Of a stretch of DNA of 64,000 bases, positions 35,701 through 44,800 are shown piece after piece. Made by a program: the position numbers and the translations under genes. Under the pieces are notes generated by a model. It was not told the DNA's origin, did no database searches, and saw nothing but the letters and a program-made list of their open reading frames with translations. The stretch's first letter is position 1; every line of letters begins with the position of its first letter. The stretch is from Mucilaginibacter terrae (GTDB lineage Bacteria > Bacteroidota > Bacteroidia > Sphingobacteriales > Sphingobacteriaceae): positions 3,720,001-3,784,000 of the forward strand of contig NZ_JAVLVU010000001.1 of assembly GCF_031951985.1 (NCBI RefSeq). The letters run 5' to 3'.

Positions 35701-36110
35701 AATTGGAAAATGATGGTGAGATTGCCGTATTAGATAATAAATACATTATACTTGCTACAGAGGTTGAAATAACTGCCGAAGACGTTCCGGGGTGGCAGGT
35801 TGCTAATTTAGGCAAACTAACAGTAGCCTTAGATGTTACCCTAACCGAAGACCTGAAACAGGAAGGTATATCGCGCGAACTGATCAACCGTATACAAAAC
35901 CTGCGTAAGAACAGCAATTTTGATGTTACCGATAAAATTAACGTACGCCTGAATTGCCCTATAGTAATTGCCGAAGCTTTAGATAAAAACAAGACCTATA
36001 TTTGCGCCGAAATTTTGGCTGCGGATATAACAGTAGACAGTTTGCTGAATGATGGCGAGAAAACAACTATTGACGAAAACGAAGTAATTATTTCTATAAG
36101 TAAAATATAA
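32718..36110 (+). CDS. ileS: Isoleucine--tRNA ligase
   Basis: A class I synthetase of 1130 residues; the ATG at 32718 (MYKEYKQLNLSQIG) is chosen over a TTG 15 nt upstream. The HIGH-type signature is GMPGIHHAMARS and the KMSKS signature is GNKMSKRLGN. Between them is the editing domain, with TTTPWTLPSN and GTGIVHTASVFGADDF. A WDTHGLPIE motif and GVDQTRGWFFTLHA are also present. The large size fits the long form of IleRS found in Bacteroidota. Its stop overlaps the dksA-like start by 1 nt and lspA follows, giving a three-gene operon. Confidence 0.97.
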   Translation: MYKEYKQLNLSQIGKDVLEFWKENGIFEKSISSRPASNPYTFYEGPPSANGMPGIHHAMARSIKDIFCRYKTLKGYQVKRKGGWDTHGLPIELAVEKSLGITKDDIGKSISVDDYNQACRKEVMRYTDVWNDLTLKMGYWVDLDNPYITYENDYIETLWWILKQLYNKGWLYKGYTVQPYSPKSGTGLSSHELNQPGTYKMVKDTTITAQFHLKNDQQHPLISTLFSEAEEDTVILAWTTTPWTLPSNCALAVGEDIDYVKISTFNPYTYKPVSVVLAKALVGKYFKAEGENASFEDYKEGDKVIPWTVKAEFKGSELIGLRYHQLMPYVTNEELEKNAFRVIPADFVTTGDGTGIVHTASVFGADDFRACKENNVPSVMVLDETGKEVPLVNKQGRFVDEVIDYAGRYVKEEYYSKEEREEPGFKPTDVLISIKLKEDNKAFNVQRYEHSYPHSWRTDEPILYYPLDSWFIKTTAVKDKLIELNKTINWKPEATGTGRFGNWLENLVDWNLSRSRYWGTPLPIWREENGTEEKCIGSVEELNKEIDASIAAGFMPAGFRLADMHRPYVDDVILVSANGKKMLREPDLIDVWFDSGAMPYAQWHFPFENKEQFADAYPADFIAEGVDQTRGWFFTLHAIAVMLSEASDEVKAVNEKVGNRGIAFKNVVSNGLVLDKNGNKMSKRLGNAVDPFETIEQYGADAARWYMISNASPWDNLKFNIEGLDEVRRKFFGTLYNTYSFFSLYANIDMFDYSAPEIELSQRPEIDRWILSLLNTLTQEVDGFYADFEPTKAARAIQDYVDAHLSNWYVRLSRRRFWKSDNSEDKTSAYQTLYTCLVTIAKLMSPIAPFFAERLYNDLNTATGKEQFESVHLTNFPVYQSEIVDKELEERMQLAQDISSLTLSLRKKVGINVRQPLSKILLPILDKNFEHQVEAVKELILSETNIKAIEYITDTAGFIKRKIKPNFKALGQKVGKDMKAVADAITNFTQDDIAKLENDGEIAVLDNKYIILATEVEITAEDVPGWQVANLGKLTVALDVTLTEDLKQEGISRELINRIQNLRKNSNFDVTDKINVRLNCPIVIAEALDKNKTYICAEILAADITVDSLLNDGEKTTIDENEVIISISKI

Positions 36111-36496
36111 TGAGCACACCACAAACTGAAAAAACCAGATATTCTGACGCTGAGTTACAAGAGTTTAAAGACCTTATCTTAGACAAAATACGTATTGCAC
36201 GCGAAGAGCTGAACGCACTTGCATCATCATTAAGTAACCCAAACACTAACGGTACTGATGATACTGCAGGCACCTATAAAACTTTAGAAGATGGATCTGC
36301 TACTTTAGAAAAAGAGCAAATTAATCAATTAGCTGCTCGTCAAAAGAAGTTTATTGAGCAGTTGGAGGCCGCTTTAGTACGCATCGAGACCAAAACTTAT
36401 GGCATTTGCCGCGAAACAGGTAAGTTGATACAAAAGGAGCGCCTGCGTGCCGTGCCGCATACTACCCTGAGCATGGAAGCCAAACTGAAGCAGTAA
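36110..36496 (+). CDS. TraR/DksA-family protein with reduced zinc finger
   Basis: A 128-residue DksA-like protein: a helical hairpin (LQEFKDLILDKIRIAREEL, then ALVRIETKTYG) and the finger region YGICRETGKLIQKERLRAVP. Only one cysteine remains; the second CxxC pair is replaced by TTLSMEAK. DksA proteins enter the RNA polymerase secondary channel and change promoter response to starvation. Loss of zinc ligands is known in some family members, so it may still fold. It lies between ileS and lspA with overlapping or near-adjacent spacing. Confidence 0.88.
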   Translation: MSTPQTEKTRYSDAELQEFKDLILDKIRIAREELNALASSLSNPNTNGTDDTAGTYKTLEDGSATLEKEQINQLAARQKKFIEQLEAALVRIETKTYGICRETGKLIQKERLRAVPHTTLSMEAKLKQ

Positions 36497-36502
36497 TTAT
36501 AC

Positions 36503-37108
36503 ATGAAGGCATCGTACTTAAAACCTTTCCTTTTAGCTTTTTTGGTGGTACTGGCCGATCAGCTCATTAAAATATGGGTACGCGGCAACATGTACATGGG
36601 CCAGGAAATTCATTTTTTGGGCGATAGGGGCATGTTGCTTTACACCGAGAACAATGGTATGGCCTTTGGCTGGGAGTTGGGTGGTGTTGCCGGTAAACTG
36701 GCTTTAACCCTGTTCCGTATTGTTGCTGTTGGAGGTATAGGTTACGGCTTGTATTATTTAATAAAGCATAAACACAATCGCGGTCTTATCCTTTGCGTAG
36801 CCCTAATTTTTGCAGGTGCGTTGGGTAATATTATCGATTCTACTTTTTACGGCATTATATACGGTTATGCCCCTATATTTCAGGGCCGCGTAGTAGATAT
36901 GTTCTATTTTCCGCTCATCAGAGGGCATTACCCAACCTGGGTGCCTAAAGTAGGCGGCGATCCGTTCATTTTCTTCCAGCCTATATTTAACCTGGCCGAT
37001 TCGGCCATTTCGGTAGGCGTTATCCTGATACTTATTTTTCAGAATAAGTATTTTAAAAAGGAGGAAGAAGTAGCCAGCAGCCCTAATAGCGAGGTTGTTG
37101 AAGAATAA
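36503..37108 (+). CDS. lspA: Lipoprotein signal peptidase (signal peptidase II)
   Basis: A 201-residue inner-membrane aspartyl protease that removes signal peptides from prolipoproteins. Four helices are visible. Conserved segments: LADQLIKIW, TENNGMAFGW, GALGNIIDS, GRVVDMFYF (first catalytic Asp) and FNLADSAISVG (second catalytic Asp). The C-terminal tail is acidic and short. It is the third gene of the ileS-dksA-lspA operon and is followed by a strong terminator. Confidence 0.96.
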   Translation: MKASYLKPFLLAFLVVLADQLIKIWVRGNMYMGQEIHFLGDRGMLLYTENNGMAFGWELGGVAGKLALTLFRIVAVGGIGYGLYYLIKHKHNRGLILCVALIFAGALGNIIDSTFYGIIYGYAPIFQGRVVDMFYFPLIRGHYPTWVPKVGGDPFIFFQPIFNLADSAISVGVILILIFQNKYFKKEEEVASSPNSEVVEE

Positions 37109-37159
37109 ATTTTAAATGTTCAGATGCGCTAATATGCAAGTGTATATTTCTTAGAAATA

Positions 37160-37191
37160 AAAAAAGCCGCTCAATTTGAGCGGCTTTTTTT
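37160..37191. terminator. Bidirectional terminator after lspA
   Basis: AAAAAGCCGCTCAAtttGAGCGGCTTTTTT-type hairpin: AGCCGCTC pairs with GAGCGGCT, with seven A residues before and seven T residues after. It could also end a minus-strand transcript starting near 37229. Confidence 0.88.
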
Positions 37192-37235
37192 ATTTTACAA
37201 TAAGCGACTAAATTTTCTACTTCTTGGGATTGGCG

Positions 37236-37243
37236 CAAAGGTA
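37236..37243 (-). promoter_or_regulatory. Orphan -7 promoter box on the minus strand
   Basis: The minus strand reads TACCTTTG followed by CGCC, a very typical Bacteroidota -7 and start-site context, but no ORF follows. A transcript from here would meet the lspA terminator after about 70 nt. Confidence 0.4.
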
Positions 37244-37726
37244 ATATGGTTCTAGGTTATCTTTTCCTATATTAATATATTTTGAAAATCAAGAAGTTAT
37301 AGATTTTTTAAGAAAAAAACTATGTATAATTAAACCTTTAGTTGGCTGCCCTACTCTATAAGGTGCTTTTAATGACAAGGCAAAGCATTTATAAAGGCTG
37401 AGAAAAAATAATTTGACTGCCTGTAACAAATATGTTAGTACTTACGTCTTTGCTCTGTTATTAAAAGTATTTCAACCAAATCACAGTTCACAATGTCACT
37501 AAATCTACAACCTATATCACCAGTTAGTGCGCCGGCCAACCCCGGCGCCCAAACACCCTCCCTGCGGGGAGATGCTAAGACGATCCGCTCTTAGCTAACA
37601 AACAACCTGATCGGTATAACAATTTTAGGTAATGCTTTAGCATAACCCGGGAAAGGTATTGCTTACAATTTTTGTACGGTCAAATTATTAACAAACAAAT
37701 TTTCAATCAAATCACAATTAAATTTT
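37244..37726. other. Intergenic region without a recognised gene
   Basis: About 480 nt of AT-rich sequence before the lipoprotein gene. It contains a 7-bp GC hairpin (GCGCCGG with CCGGCGC, 37529-37548) and a CCCTCCCTGCGGGGAG motif resembling another intergenic repeat near 770. No ORF, RNA gene or clear promoter with both boxes was seen. Confidence 0.5.
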
Positions 37727-38509
37727 ATGAAACCATTTACAATTTTCAATCGCTTCTTAACAATTACTTTAGCTTCGGCAGCTTTATTAACCACATCTTG
37801 TAAAAAAGATAATGAAAAAACACCCGATAATGGTGGAGCCAAACTTGTCAAAATAGAGGAATCGGCAAGTGAATATACCTCGTTTGGCTACAATGCTGCC
37901 GGAAAGGTTGATAAAATAACTTCAAAAGGTACCGATGGCGAAGAAACCATCCAAATCGCTTACGATGCCAATCATCCAACCACGGCAACAACGGCTGAGG
38001 GGAGCACAAAATTCATCTATGCTAATAATAAATTGGATATAGCCGAGCTATATGCTGGTACCACCAAGTTTGGCCAAATCAAAATCAACTATGTAAATGG
38101 CACCGTTAATAACGTAGTGGTATCGCACAACCTGCAGGGAAATTCTGTAAACTTTGCCAAAACCGTTTACGAGTACTATGCCAATGGCGATATTAAAAAG
38201 GAAACCGACTATGGCTGGAACATGGCAACCGAAACCTTTGTAATAAGCGGCTCTACTACGTTTGAGTACGATGATAAAAACAACCCATTACTGGCACTTG
38301 GCGATGTTTACCAGATCGCTTTCAGCCTGGCATCAAAACATAACCCGGTTAAACAAACCGAGTTTGATGAAGATGGTGCTTTAAATCAAACCACTACTTA
38401 CACCTATACCTACAATAACAATGCATATCCAGTTACTGCCCAAAAGAAAGTTACCGTACCGGGCCAGGCTAACCCAACTGTTAGCAACATTAAATACACA
38501 TACCAATAA
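37727..38509 (+). CDS. Lipoprotein with YD-like repeats
   Basis: A 260-residue lipoprotein: signal peptide and lipobox LTTSC (lipidated Cys near 25), followed by a Lys/Asp-rich tether. The body has repeated FxYxAxGKV-like units (FGYNAAGKVDKITSKG, YEYYANGDIKKET, FEYDDKNNPLLA, YTYTYNNNAYPV), as in YD-repeat or DUF4595-type surface proteins of Bacteroidota. No catalytic residues are evident. A terminator follows; upstream is a long AT-rich region. Its cargo or ligand is unknown. Confidence 0.75.
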   Translation: MKPFTIFNRFLTITLASAALLTTSCKKDNEKTPDNGGAKLVKIEESASEYTSFGYNAAGKVDKITSKGTDGEETIQIAYDANHPTTATTAEGSTKFIYANNKLDIAELYAGTTKFGQIKINYVNGTVNNVVVSHNLQGNSVNFAKTVYEYYANGDIKKETDYGWNMATETFVISGSTTFEYDDKNNPLLALGDVYQIAFSLASKHNPVKQTEFDEDGALNQTTTYTYTYNNNAYPVTAQKKVTVPGQANPTVSNIKYTYQ

Positions 38510-38555
38510 AATTTGCTATTACCTGCTTACGGCAAGTTAATAATTACTAATATTG

Positions 38556-38590
38556 GCCGCTCTGCTTAACAAAGGCAGAGCGGCTTTTTA
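38556..38590 (+). terminator. Terminator after the lipoprotein gene
   Basis: GCCGCTCTGC pairs with GCAGAGCGGC and is followed by TTTTTA. The next gene starts 11 nt later. Confidence 0.88.
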
Positions 38591-38600
38591 CGCTTTACCT

Positions 38601-39209
38601 ATGGCTATTAATACGATCATCTTCGACCTGGGCGCAGTTTTAATTGACTGGCACCCACATCACCTTTACAATAAAATATTTACCGAACCTGCGCAACGCG
38701 ACTGGTTTTTAGAAAATATTTGTACCAACGATTGGAACGAAGAACAAGACGGAGGCCGTGCCCTGGCCGAAGGAACCGAACTGCGGGTGAAGCAATTTCC
38801 CGAGCATGAAGAAAATATCAGGGTCTTTTACGGCCGCTGGGTTGAAATGCTGAATGGCCCCATTGATGGCACTCCCGAAATATTCAGGCAGTTAAAAGAA
38901 AGTGGCAAGTATAAGATATATGCCCTCAGCAACTGGTCGGCCGAAACGATGGAGATAGCCTTTAGCCAGTTTGAGTTTTTAGATTGGTTTGACGGCATGG
39001 TAATTTCGGGCCTCGAAAAAATGCGCAAACCCGAACCTGTATTTTATCAGCTTTTATTAGACCGCTATAGCATTAAGCCTGAGGAAGCTTTGTTTATTGA
39101 TGATAACAAACGCAATATTATAGCCGCCGAGAAGATGGGGATTAATAGTATTCATTTTATCAATGCAGCACAACTGGAAAAGGAGCTGAAAAGCCTGGAT
39201 ATTTTATAA
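38601..39209 (+). CDS. HAD-superfamily hydrolase, subfamily IA
   Basis: A hydrolase of about 202 residues from the ATG at 38601; a longer reading to 38553 would run through the terminator hairpin and is rejected. Motif I is IIFDLGAVLIDW, with the nucleophile Asp but glycine where phosphatases often have a second Asp, as in YihX-like and haloacid-type members. Motif II is YALSNWS, the lysine lies in EKMRKPEP, and motif IV is LFIDDNKRN. It probably removes phosphate from a small metabolite; the substrate is unknown. Confidence 0.9.
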   Translation: MAINTIIFDLGAVLIDWHPHHLYNKIFTEPAQRDWFLENICTNDWNEEQDGGRALAEGTELRVKQFPEHEENIRVFYGRWVEMLNGPIDGTPEIFRQLKESGKYKIYALSNWSAETMEIAFSQFEFLDWFDGMVISGLEKMRKPEPVFYQLLLDRYSIKPEEALFIDDNKRNIIAAEKMGINSIHFINAAQLEKELKSLDIL

Positions 39210-39212
39210 GTG

Positions 39213-40442
39213 CTATTTACCAAAGCGGTAATTTACCCCAAGGCCATATACGGTACTGCTTACACTGAAATACAATTGATTTGAATAGGTAATTGGCGGT
39301 AAGTAAAGAAGGTTTATGTCAAATTTTTTGTATAAAATAAAGCCTGCCCTAATATTCACATTTGTCCAATAAGTTAAAAGGTGGGCAAGGTAATCATCTT
39401 GTACCGATGCCTTAGGTTCTGAAAATTCAGTGTAAGTGTTTTTTGGATATGTAGATAAATTAAGCCCGATCCCGGCACCCATGTAAAATTTAAAATTATC
39501 GGTATTATAAAAACTGTATAAAACTTGCGGAGTAAGGCTTGCCGAAAACTGGTTTATAGCATATTCACGTGGATATTGTTTATTATTTAATTTGAAGGAT
39601 GCTTTAAGCATGGAAAAAGTTAATTCACCACGCCAAATGAGTTTTTGAGTATACTTATTTGTAAAAAGATCTATTCCGCCAGTTATACGCGGAAAGTAGG
39701 AAGTGGAAGGAATGCCACTGAAGTCAAAATTTCCCTTGAATTCGGTTGTAATGCGACTCATAATCACCCCGGCAAAAAACTTTGTACCTATCATACTCGG
39801 CGTATTTTTGCTTCTGTCGCTATTAATAATTTTGATAATTCTTACTATATCAGATTGTACAAAATCTGTTTTTTGGATATTTAGATTTATGTTTTTTGCA
39901 GTAGGGTTGTATTTATTGGATAGTTGATACAATACATCAATATAAGGGTTAGCGGTTGATAACTGGCTTGACTCATTATAATATTGATGCATTTTCAGTT
40001 CGGTAATGGGGCCGTTATTTTCCTGTACAAAATACCTGTACTTTTGATTGTCGCGTTGGCTTAATAAACTTAGTGGCTTGCCTGTGTAGCTCAAATGCAA
40101 AAAAACAGTATCAAGCTTTGTGGTAGTATCCAACTGTGAAGGTAGCTCCGGAAATATATTATTATCGGCACTTATACGGCCCATGTAGCTGATGTATCTA
40201 TCAATATTGTTAATACCGAAGCCTGAAATTTGAGAAGGCTGAAATTTGGTAATACTTTTACTGCTCAAAGAAGGTTTAAACTCAATATTTTCTGGAGTTA
40301 TATTCCACTCTCTGTAATTGATGTAGCCCTTTAATGTATCGCCGTTTAGCTTTAAAATGTAGGCAGGTTTAAAGTTTGATTGTGCATAAATAGCTGCAGG
40401 TAGAGCTAAAAGCAGCGCAACTAAAAGTCTGAAAGTTTTCAT
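39213..40442 (-). CDS. Exported protein with probable outer-membrane barrel
   Basis: A 409-residue protein with a signal peptide (about 1-20, ending IYAQS). The N-terminal third contains ILKLNGDTLKGYINYREWN, a segment often seen in Bacteroidota proteins with an early beta-domain. From about residue 230 the sequence alternates in a barrel-like way and ends GLGVNYRFGK. It likely sits in the outer membrane. Function is unknown. It is monocistronic and converges with the HAD gene across a 3-nt gap. Confidence 0.65.
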   Translation of the reverse strand: MKTFRLLVALLLALPAAIYAQSNFKPAYILKLNGDTLKGYINYREWNITPENIEFKPSLSSKSITKFQPSQISGFGINNIDRYISYMGRISADNNIFPELPSQLDTTTKLDTVFLHLSYTGKPLSLLSQRDNQKYRYFVQENNGPITELKMHQYYNESSQLSTANPYIDVLYQLSNKYNPTAKNINLNIQKTDFVQSDIVRIIKIINSDRSKNTPSMIGTKFFAGVIMSRITTEFKGNFDFSGIPSTSYFPRITGGIDLFTNKYTQKLIWRGELTFSMLKASFKLNNKQYPREYAINQFSASLTPQVLYSFYNTDNFKFYMGAGIGLNLSTYPKNTYTEFSEPKASVQDDYLAHLLTYWTNVNIRAGFILYKKFDINLLYLPPITYSNQLYFSVSSTVYGLGVNYRFGK

Positions 40443-40450
40443 GATAAAGA

Positions 40451-40482
40451 AAAGGCGTTATCCTGCACCGAAGATAACGCCA
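40451..40482 (-). terminator. Terminator after metF
   Basis: GGCGTTATC pairs with GATAACGCC and is followed by TTTTCTTT on the minus strand. It ends the metH operon. Confidence 0.88.
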
Positions 40483-40506
40483 ATGTTTATATGATCAAAC
40501 AATATG

Positions 40507-41463
40507 TTAAAAAATAGCCTGTGCAATACGCTTGGTAGGCTCGGGGTTACCCATGGTATAAAAGTGAAGCACAGGTACGCCAAAATCAATCAGCTCTTTA
40601 CATTGGTTAATCATCCATTCAATGCCCACTTCTTTAACTTCTTTATCATTTTTACAGGCTTGCACGGCATCACATAAATCCTCCGGCATATCAATATGAA
40701 ATATTTTGGGCAGATTGATGAGTTGTTTAGCAGTAGTAATAGGTTTTAAGCCCGGAATAATAGGCACATTAATACCATTTTCGCGACAAAGGTTCACAAA
40801 GGCCTTGTATTTAGTGTTATCAAAAAACATTTGGGTAACGATGAATTTAGCACCGCCATCAACCTTTTGTTTGAGGTACCTGAAATCGGTTTTCAGGTTG
40901 GGCGCTTCAAAATGTTTTTCGGGATAAGCCGCCACGCCTATACAAAAATCGGTTTTGTACGATGAATCCTGATACTCGTGCAAATAAATACCGTTGTTCA
41001 TGTTGGTTACCTGTTCCAACAGTTCAGTAGCATAGCAGTGACCGCCGGGGGTTGGTATAAAACCCGAATCGGTTTTGCGGGCATCTCCACGGAGTACCAA
41101 TACATTATCAATGCCTAAAAACTGCAAGTCGATGAGCGCATACTCGGTTTCCTCTTTGGTAAAGCCCCCGCAAATTAAGTGCGGAACCGTATCAACCTTA
41201 TATTTATGCTGAATTGCCGCACATACCGCCACCGTACCCGGGCGCTTACGGTATGTTGCCTTTTGAATAATACCATCAGGGCTTTCCTTGTAAAACAGAT
41301 CCTCGCGTGATGAGGTCACATCAATAAACGGCGGTTTAAACTCCATCAATGGGTCTATGGCTTTGTAAATACCATCCATGCTTTGCCCCTTAATGGGAGG
41401 CAGTAGTTCGAAAGAAAAAAGTGTTTTGCCTTGTGCGTTGGCTATGTGATCGGTGATTTTCAT
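40507..41463 (-). CDS. metF: Methylenetetrahydrofolate reductase
   Basis: A 318-residue FAD-dependent MetF, which reduces 5,10-methylene-THF to 5-methyl-THF, the methyl donor for MetH. Conserved segments: FSFELLPP, VDTVPHLICGGFT, NVLVLRGDARK, GVAAYPEKHFEAP and KQKVDGGAKFIVTQMFFDN. The order metH, four-helix-bundle gene, metF on the minus strand, with a terminator only after metF, suggests all three share the SAM riboswitch upstream of metH. Confidence 0.96.
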   Translation of the reverse strand: MKITDHIANAQGKTLFSFELLPPIKGQSMDGIYKAIDPLMEFKPPFIDVTSSREDLFYKESPDGIIQKATYRKRPGTVAVCAAIQHKYKVDTVPHLICGGFTKEETEYALIDLQFLGIDNVLVLRGDARKTDSGFIPTPGGHCYATELLEQVTNMNNGIYLHEYQDSSYKTDFCIGVAAYPEKHFEAPNLKTDFRYLKQKVDGGAKFIVTQMFFDNTKYKAFVNLCRENGINVPIIPGLKPITTAKQLINLPKIFHIDMPEDLCDAVQACKNDKEVKEVGIEWMINQCKELIDFGVPVLHFYTMGNPEPTKRIAQAIF

Positions 41464-41468
41464 TGGTT

Positions 41469-41493
41469 TAGTAAAAAGTAGTAAGTACTAAGT
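41469..41493. repeat. Left terminal inverted repeat of the four-helix-bundle element
   Basis: A 25-bp sequence whose reverse complement matches 41854-41878 at 24 of 25 positions. The stop codon of the enclosed gene lies inside it. Confidence 0.85.
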
Positions 41494-41841
41494 AGAAAGA
41501 GTATTTCTTAATCCACTTAACATTTTCTGTATCTCGGTAATTTGAATGGTTAGTTGTTTTAATTGTTCGTCCGGAATATAGCTTAATTCATTGGCTATAA
41601 TAATTTGTGTTTCTAATTCGTATGCTGAACCTAAAGCAATACTGAGGAAATGCTGAAACTCTTTACCTGATTTACGGCCGCAACCCTCTGCAATATTAGA
41701 TGGGATAGAAACCGCCGACCTGGTAATTTGAGATGTTAATCCATATCTTTCTGTTGCCGGAAAGATATGAGCAACCTGATAAATAGATTTACATATTTGA
41801 ATTCCGGCTTGCCATACTTTGAGCTCTCTGAAATTATGCAT
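41488..41841 (-). CDS. Four-helix-bundle protein, S23/IVS family
   Basis: A 117-residue protein of the four-helix-bundle family first noted inside 23S rRNA intervening sequences (TIGR02436-type). Typical segments: FRELKVWQAGIQI, YGLTSQITRSAVSIPSNIAEG and FLSIALGSAYELETQI. Relatives include the Avd accessory protein of diversity-generating retroelements, but no reverse transcriptase is nearby. The gene is flanked by 25-bp inverted repeats and sits between metH and metF, two functionally linked genes, so it looks like an insertion. Its role is unknown. Confidence 0.9.
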   Translation of the reverse strand: MHNFRELKVWQAGIQICKSIYQVAHIFPATERYGLTSQITRSAVSIPSNIAEGCGRKSGKEFQHFLSIALGSAYELETQIIIANELSYIPDEQLKQLTIQITEIQKMLSGLRNTLST

Positions 41842-41853
41842 TTTAGTCTTTAT

Positions 41854-41878
41854 ACTAAGTACTTACTACTTTTTACTA
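41854..41878. repeat. Right terminal inverted repeat of the four-helix-bundle element
   Basis: ACTAAGTACTTACTACTTTT and five further bases, the partner of 41469-41493 in inverted orientation with one mismatch. It ends 3 nt before the metH stop codon. Confidence 0.85.
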
Positions 41879-41881
41879 ACA

Positions 41882-44800
41882 TCAATAATTCAAATTCGGC
41901 CCTAACCATCTTTCCACCGTTTCTACCGACATGCTTTTACGCTGTGCATAATCCTCAATCTGGTCTTTGCCAATTTTGCCCAAACCAAAATAACGGCTAT
42001 CCGGGTGCGAAAAATAGAACCCGCTTACTGATGCCGTTGGCAGCATGGCCATGCTTTCGGTAAGGTGCATGTGGGCTTTATCTTCAGCTTTAAGCAAATC
42101 AAACAGCGTTACCTTTTCGGTATGCTCGGGGCAAGCGGGGTAGCCCGGTGCCGGGCGAATGCCCTGGTATTGTTCCTTAATTAAGTCCTCGTTGCTTAAT
42201 TGCTCGTCTTTAGCATAACCCCAGTATTCGCGACGAACCAGTTCATGCATTTTTTCGGCAAAGGCTTCGGCAAGGCGGTCGGCTATGGCTTTGATCATGA
42301 TGCTGTTGTAATCATCGTGGTCGGCCTCGTATTCGGCAACCAGTTCATCACAACCAATACCGGTGGTTACGGCAAAGCCGCCAAAGTAATCGGGCACGCC
42401 GGTTTCTTTAGGTGCAATAAAGTCAGACAGGGCATAGTAGGGCTCACCTTTGGCTTTTTCGGCTTGTTGGCGTAGCGTATGTATGCGGGTTAGCAATTGC
42501 GTGCGGCTTTCATCAGCATACAACTCAATGTCGTCTCCCACGCTGTTAGCCGGCCAAAAACCTATAACGCCGTTGGCTTGAAGCAGGTTTTCATCAATTA
42601 CTTTATTTAATAAAGCCTTCGCATCGTCAAATAGCTTGGTGGCTTCAACCCCAACGTTTTTATCGGTTAATATTTTAGGATAGCTGCCGCGTAGCTCCCA
42701 GGTATGAAAAAACGGTGTCCAATCAATATAAGGCACCAGTTCTTTCAGCGGATAAGCTTCGAAAACCTTTGTGCCGGTGAATGATGGTTTGCAAGCCACC
42801 GCTCCGTCTAAATTTAGTTGAAACTTATTGGCGCGGGCTTCCTCTAAACTCAGGAAGCGTTTGTCGTTTCGTTTATTCAGGTGAGCTTCACGGGCTTTTT
42901 CGTATTCGGCTTTAATACCTTGAATATACTCATCGCGGTTTTCTTTGCTCATTAAAGTGCTGCAAACGGTTACGCTGCGCGATGCATCCAGCACATGGAT
43001 GGCTGCGCCCGAATAATTAGGCGCAATTTTCACTGCTGCGTGAATACGTGAAGTAGTAGCCCCGCCCACAATTAACGGAATGGTAAAGCCTTGGCGCTCC
43101 ATTTCTTTGGCAAAATGTACCATTTCATCAAGCGATGGGGTAATTAAACCGCTAAGCCCAATAATGTCTACGTTATGCTCCTTGGCTGCTTCAATAATTT
43201 TTTGTGCCGGCACCATCACCCCAAGGTCAATGATCTCGAAGTTGTTACAGGCCAGTACTACGCCAACAATGTTTTTACCAATATCATGTACATCGCCTTT
43301 AACGGTGGCCATCAATATTTTACCGGCATTGCTGCGCTGGTTGGCATCAGCATTTAATAGCTTTTCGGCTTCGATGAACGGTAGTAAATAAGCTACAGCC
43401 TTTTTCATTACCCTGGCCGATTTTACCACTTGTGGCAAGAACATTTTACCGGCTCCAAACAGGTCGCCTACTATGTTCATGCCGTCCATCAGCGGGCCTT
43501 CAATTACTTCCAGCGTACGGGCATATTGCACCCGCGCTTCTTCCACGTCGGCATCAATGTACTCCACAATACCTTTAACCAGCGCATGCGACAGTCGCTT
43601 TTGCACCGGCTCGTTGCGCCAGGCTTCGTCGCGTACTATTTCTTTGCCTTTTCTTTTAACCGTGTCGGCATATTCTACCAAACGCTCGGTGGCATCGGGG
43701 CGGCGGTTTAACAACACGTCTTCTACCAGTTCGAGCAATTCTTTAGGTATTTCCTCGTAAACCTCGAGCATACCTGCGTTTACAATGCCCATATCCATAC
43801 CCGCCTTTATGGCGTGGTATAAAAATGCCGAGTGCATAGCCTCGCGCACCACATTGTTACCACGGAAAGAGAACGAAATATTACTTACCCCGCCGCTCAC
43901 TTTGGCATGGGGCAGGTTTTGTTTTATCCAGCGGGTGGCTTTAATAAAATCTACCGCATAATTATTATGCTCCTCTAAACCGGTGGCTACGGTAAGGATG
44001 TTGGGGTCGAAAATAATATCTTCGGGAGGGAAGCCAATTTCGTTAACCAAAATATCATATGAGCGTTTGCATATTTCAACCCGGCGTTCATAATTATCAG
44101 CCTGGCCTTGCTCGTCAAACGCCATTACAACCGTAGCAGCTCCATAGCTTAATATTTTGCGGGCATATTCTTTAAACTTTTCTTCACCTTCTTTAAGCGA
44201 TATAGAATTTACAATACCTTTTCCTTGCAAGCATTTCAAACCAGCCTCTATAACCGACCATTTCGATGAATCGACCATGATAGGCAACTTGGCAATGTCA
44301 GGCTCGGAGGCAACCAGGTTCAGGAATTTCACCATCACCGCTTCCGAATCAATCATGCCCTCATCCATGTTAATATCAATAACCTGGGCACCGCCCTCTA
44401 CCTGCTGGCGGGCAACGGTAAGGGCTTCTTCATAGTTTTCGGCCAGTATCAGTTTCGAAAACTTGGGCGAACCGGTGATATTGGTACGCTCACCCACGTT
44501 TACAAAGTTGGTAAGCGGGGTAACGGTAACTGCTTCCAGGCCGCTAAGGCGCATATAGGTTTCTACCTCAGCTTTTTTGCGGGGCTGATATTTGGCTGCG
44601 CGATCGGCAATACATTTAATGTGCTCGGGTGTAGTACCGCAGCATCCGCCTACTATGTTTACCAGTCCGGCCTGCATAAAATCGTCAACCTGGTGCGCCG
44701 TTTCGTGCGGGGTTTCGTCGTATGCGCCAAATTCGTTAGGTAAACCGGCGTTAGGATAGGCTGATATAAATACGTTGGCTTTATCAGAGAGTTCCTCTAA

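Noticed and set aside
37244..37726. tRNA or structured RNA in the long gap before the lipoprotein gene
   Set aside because: Only a 7-bp GC hairpin was found; no cloverleaf, tmRNA or SRP-like pattern could be built.
41488..41841. Diversity-generating retroelement based on the Avd-like four-helix bundle
   Set aside because: There is no reverse transcriptase and no template/variable repeat pair in the window.
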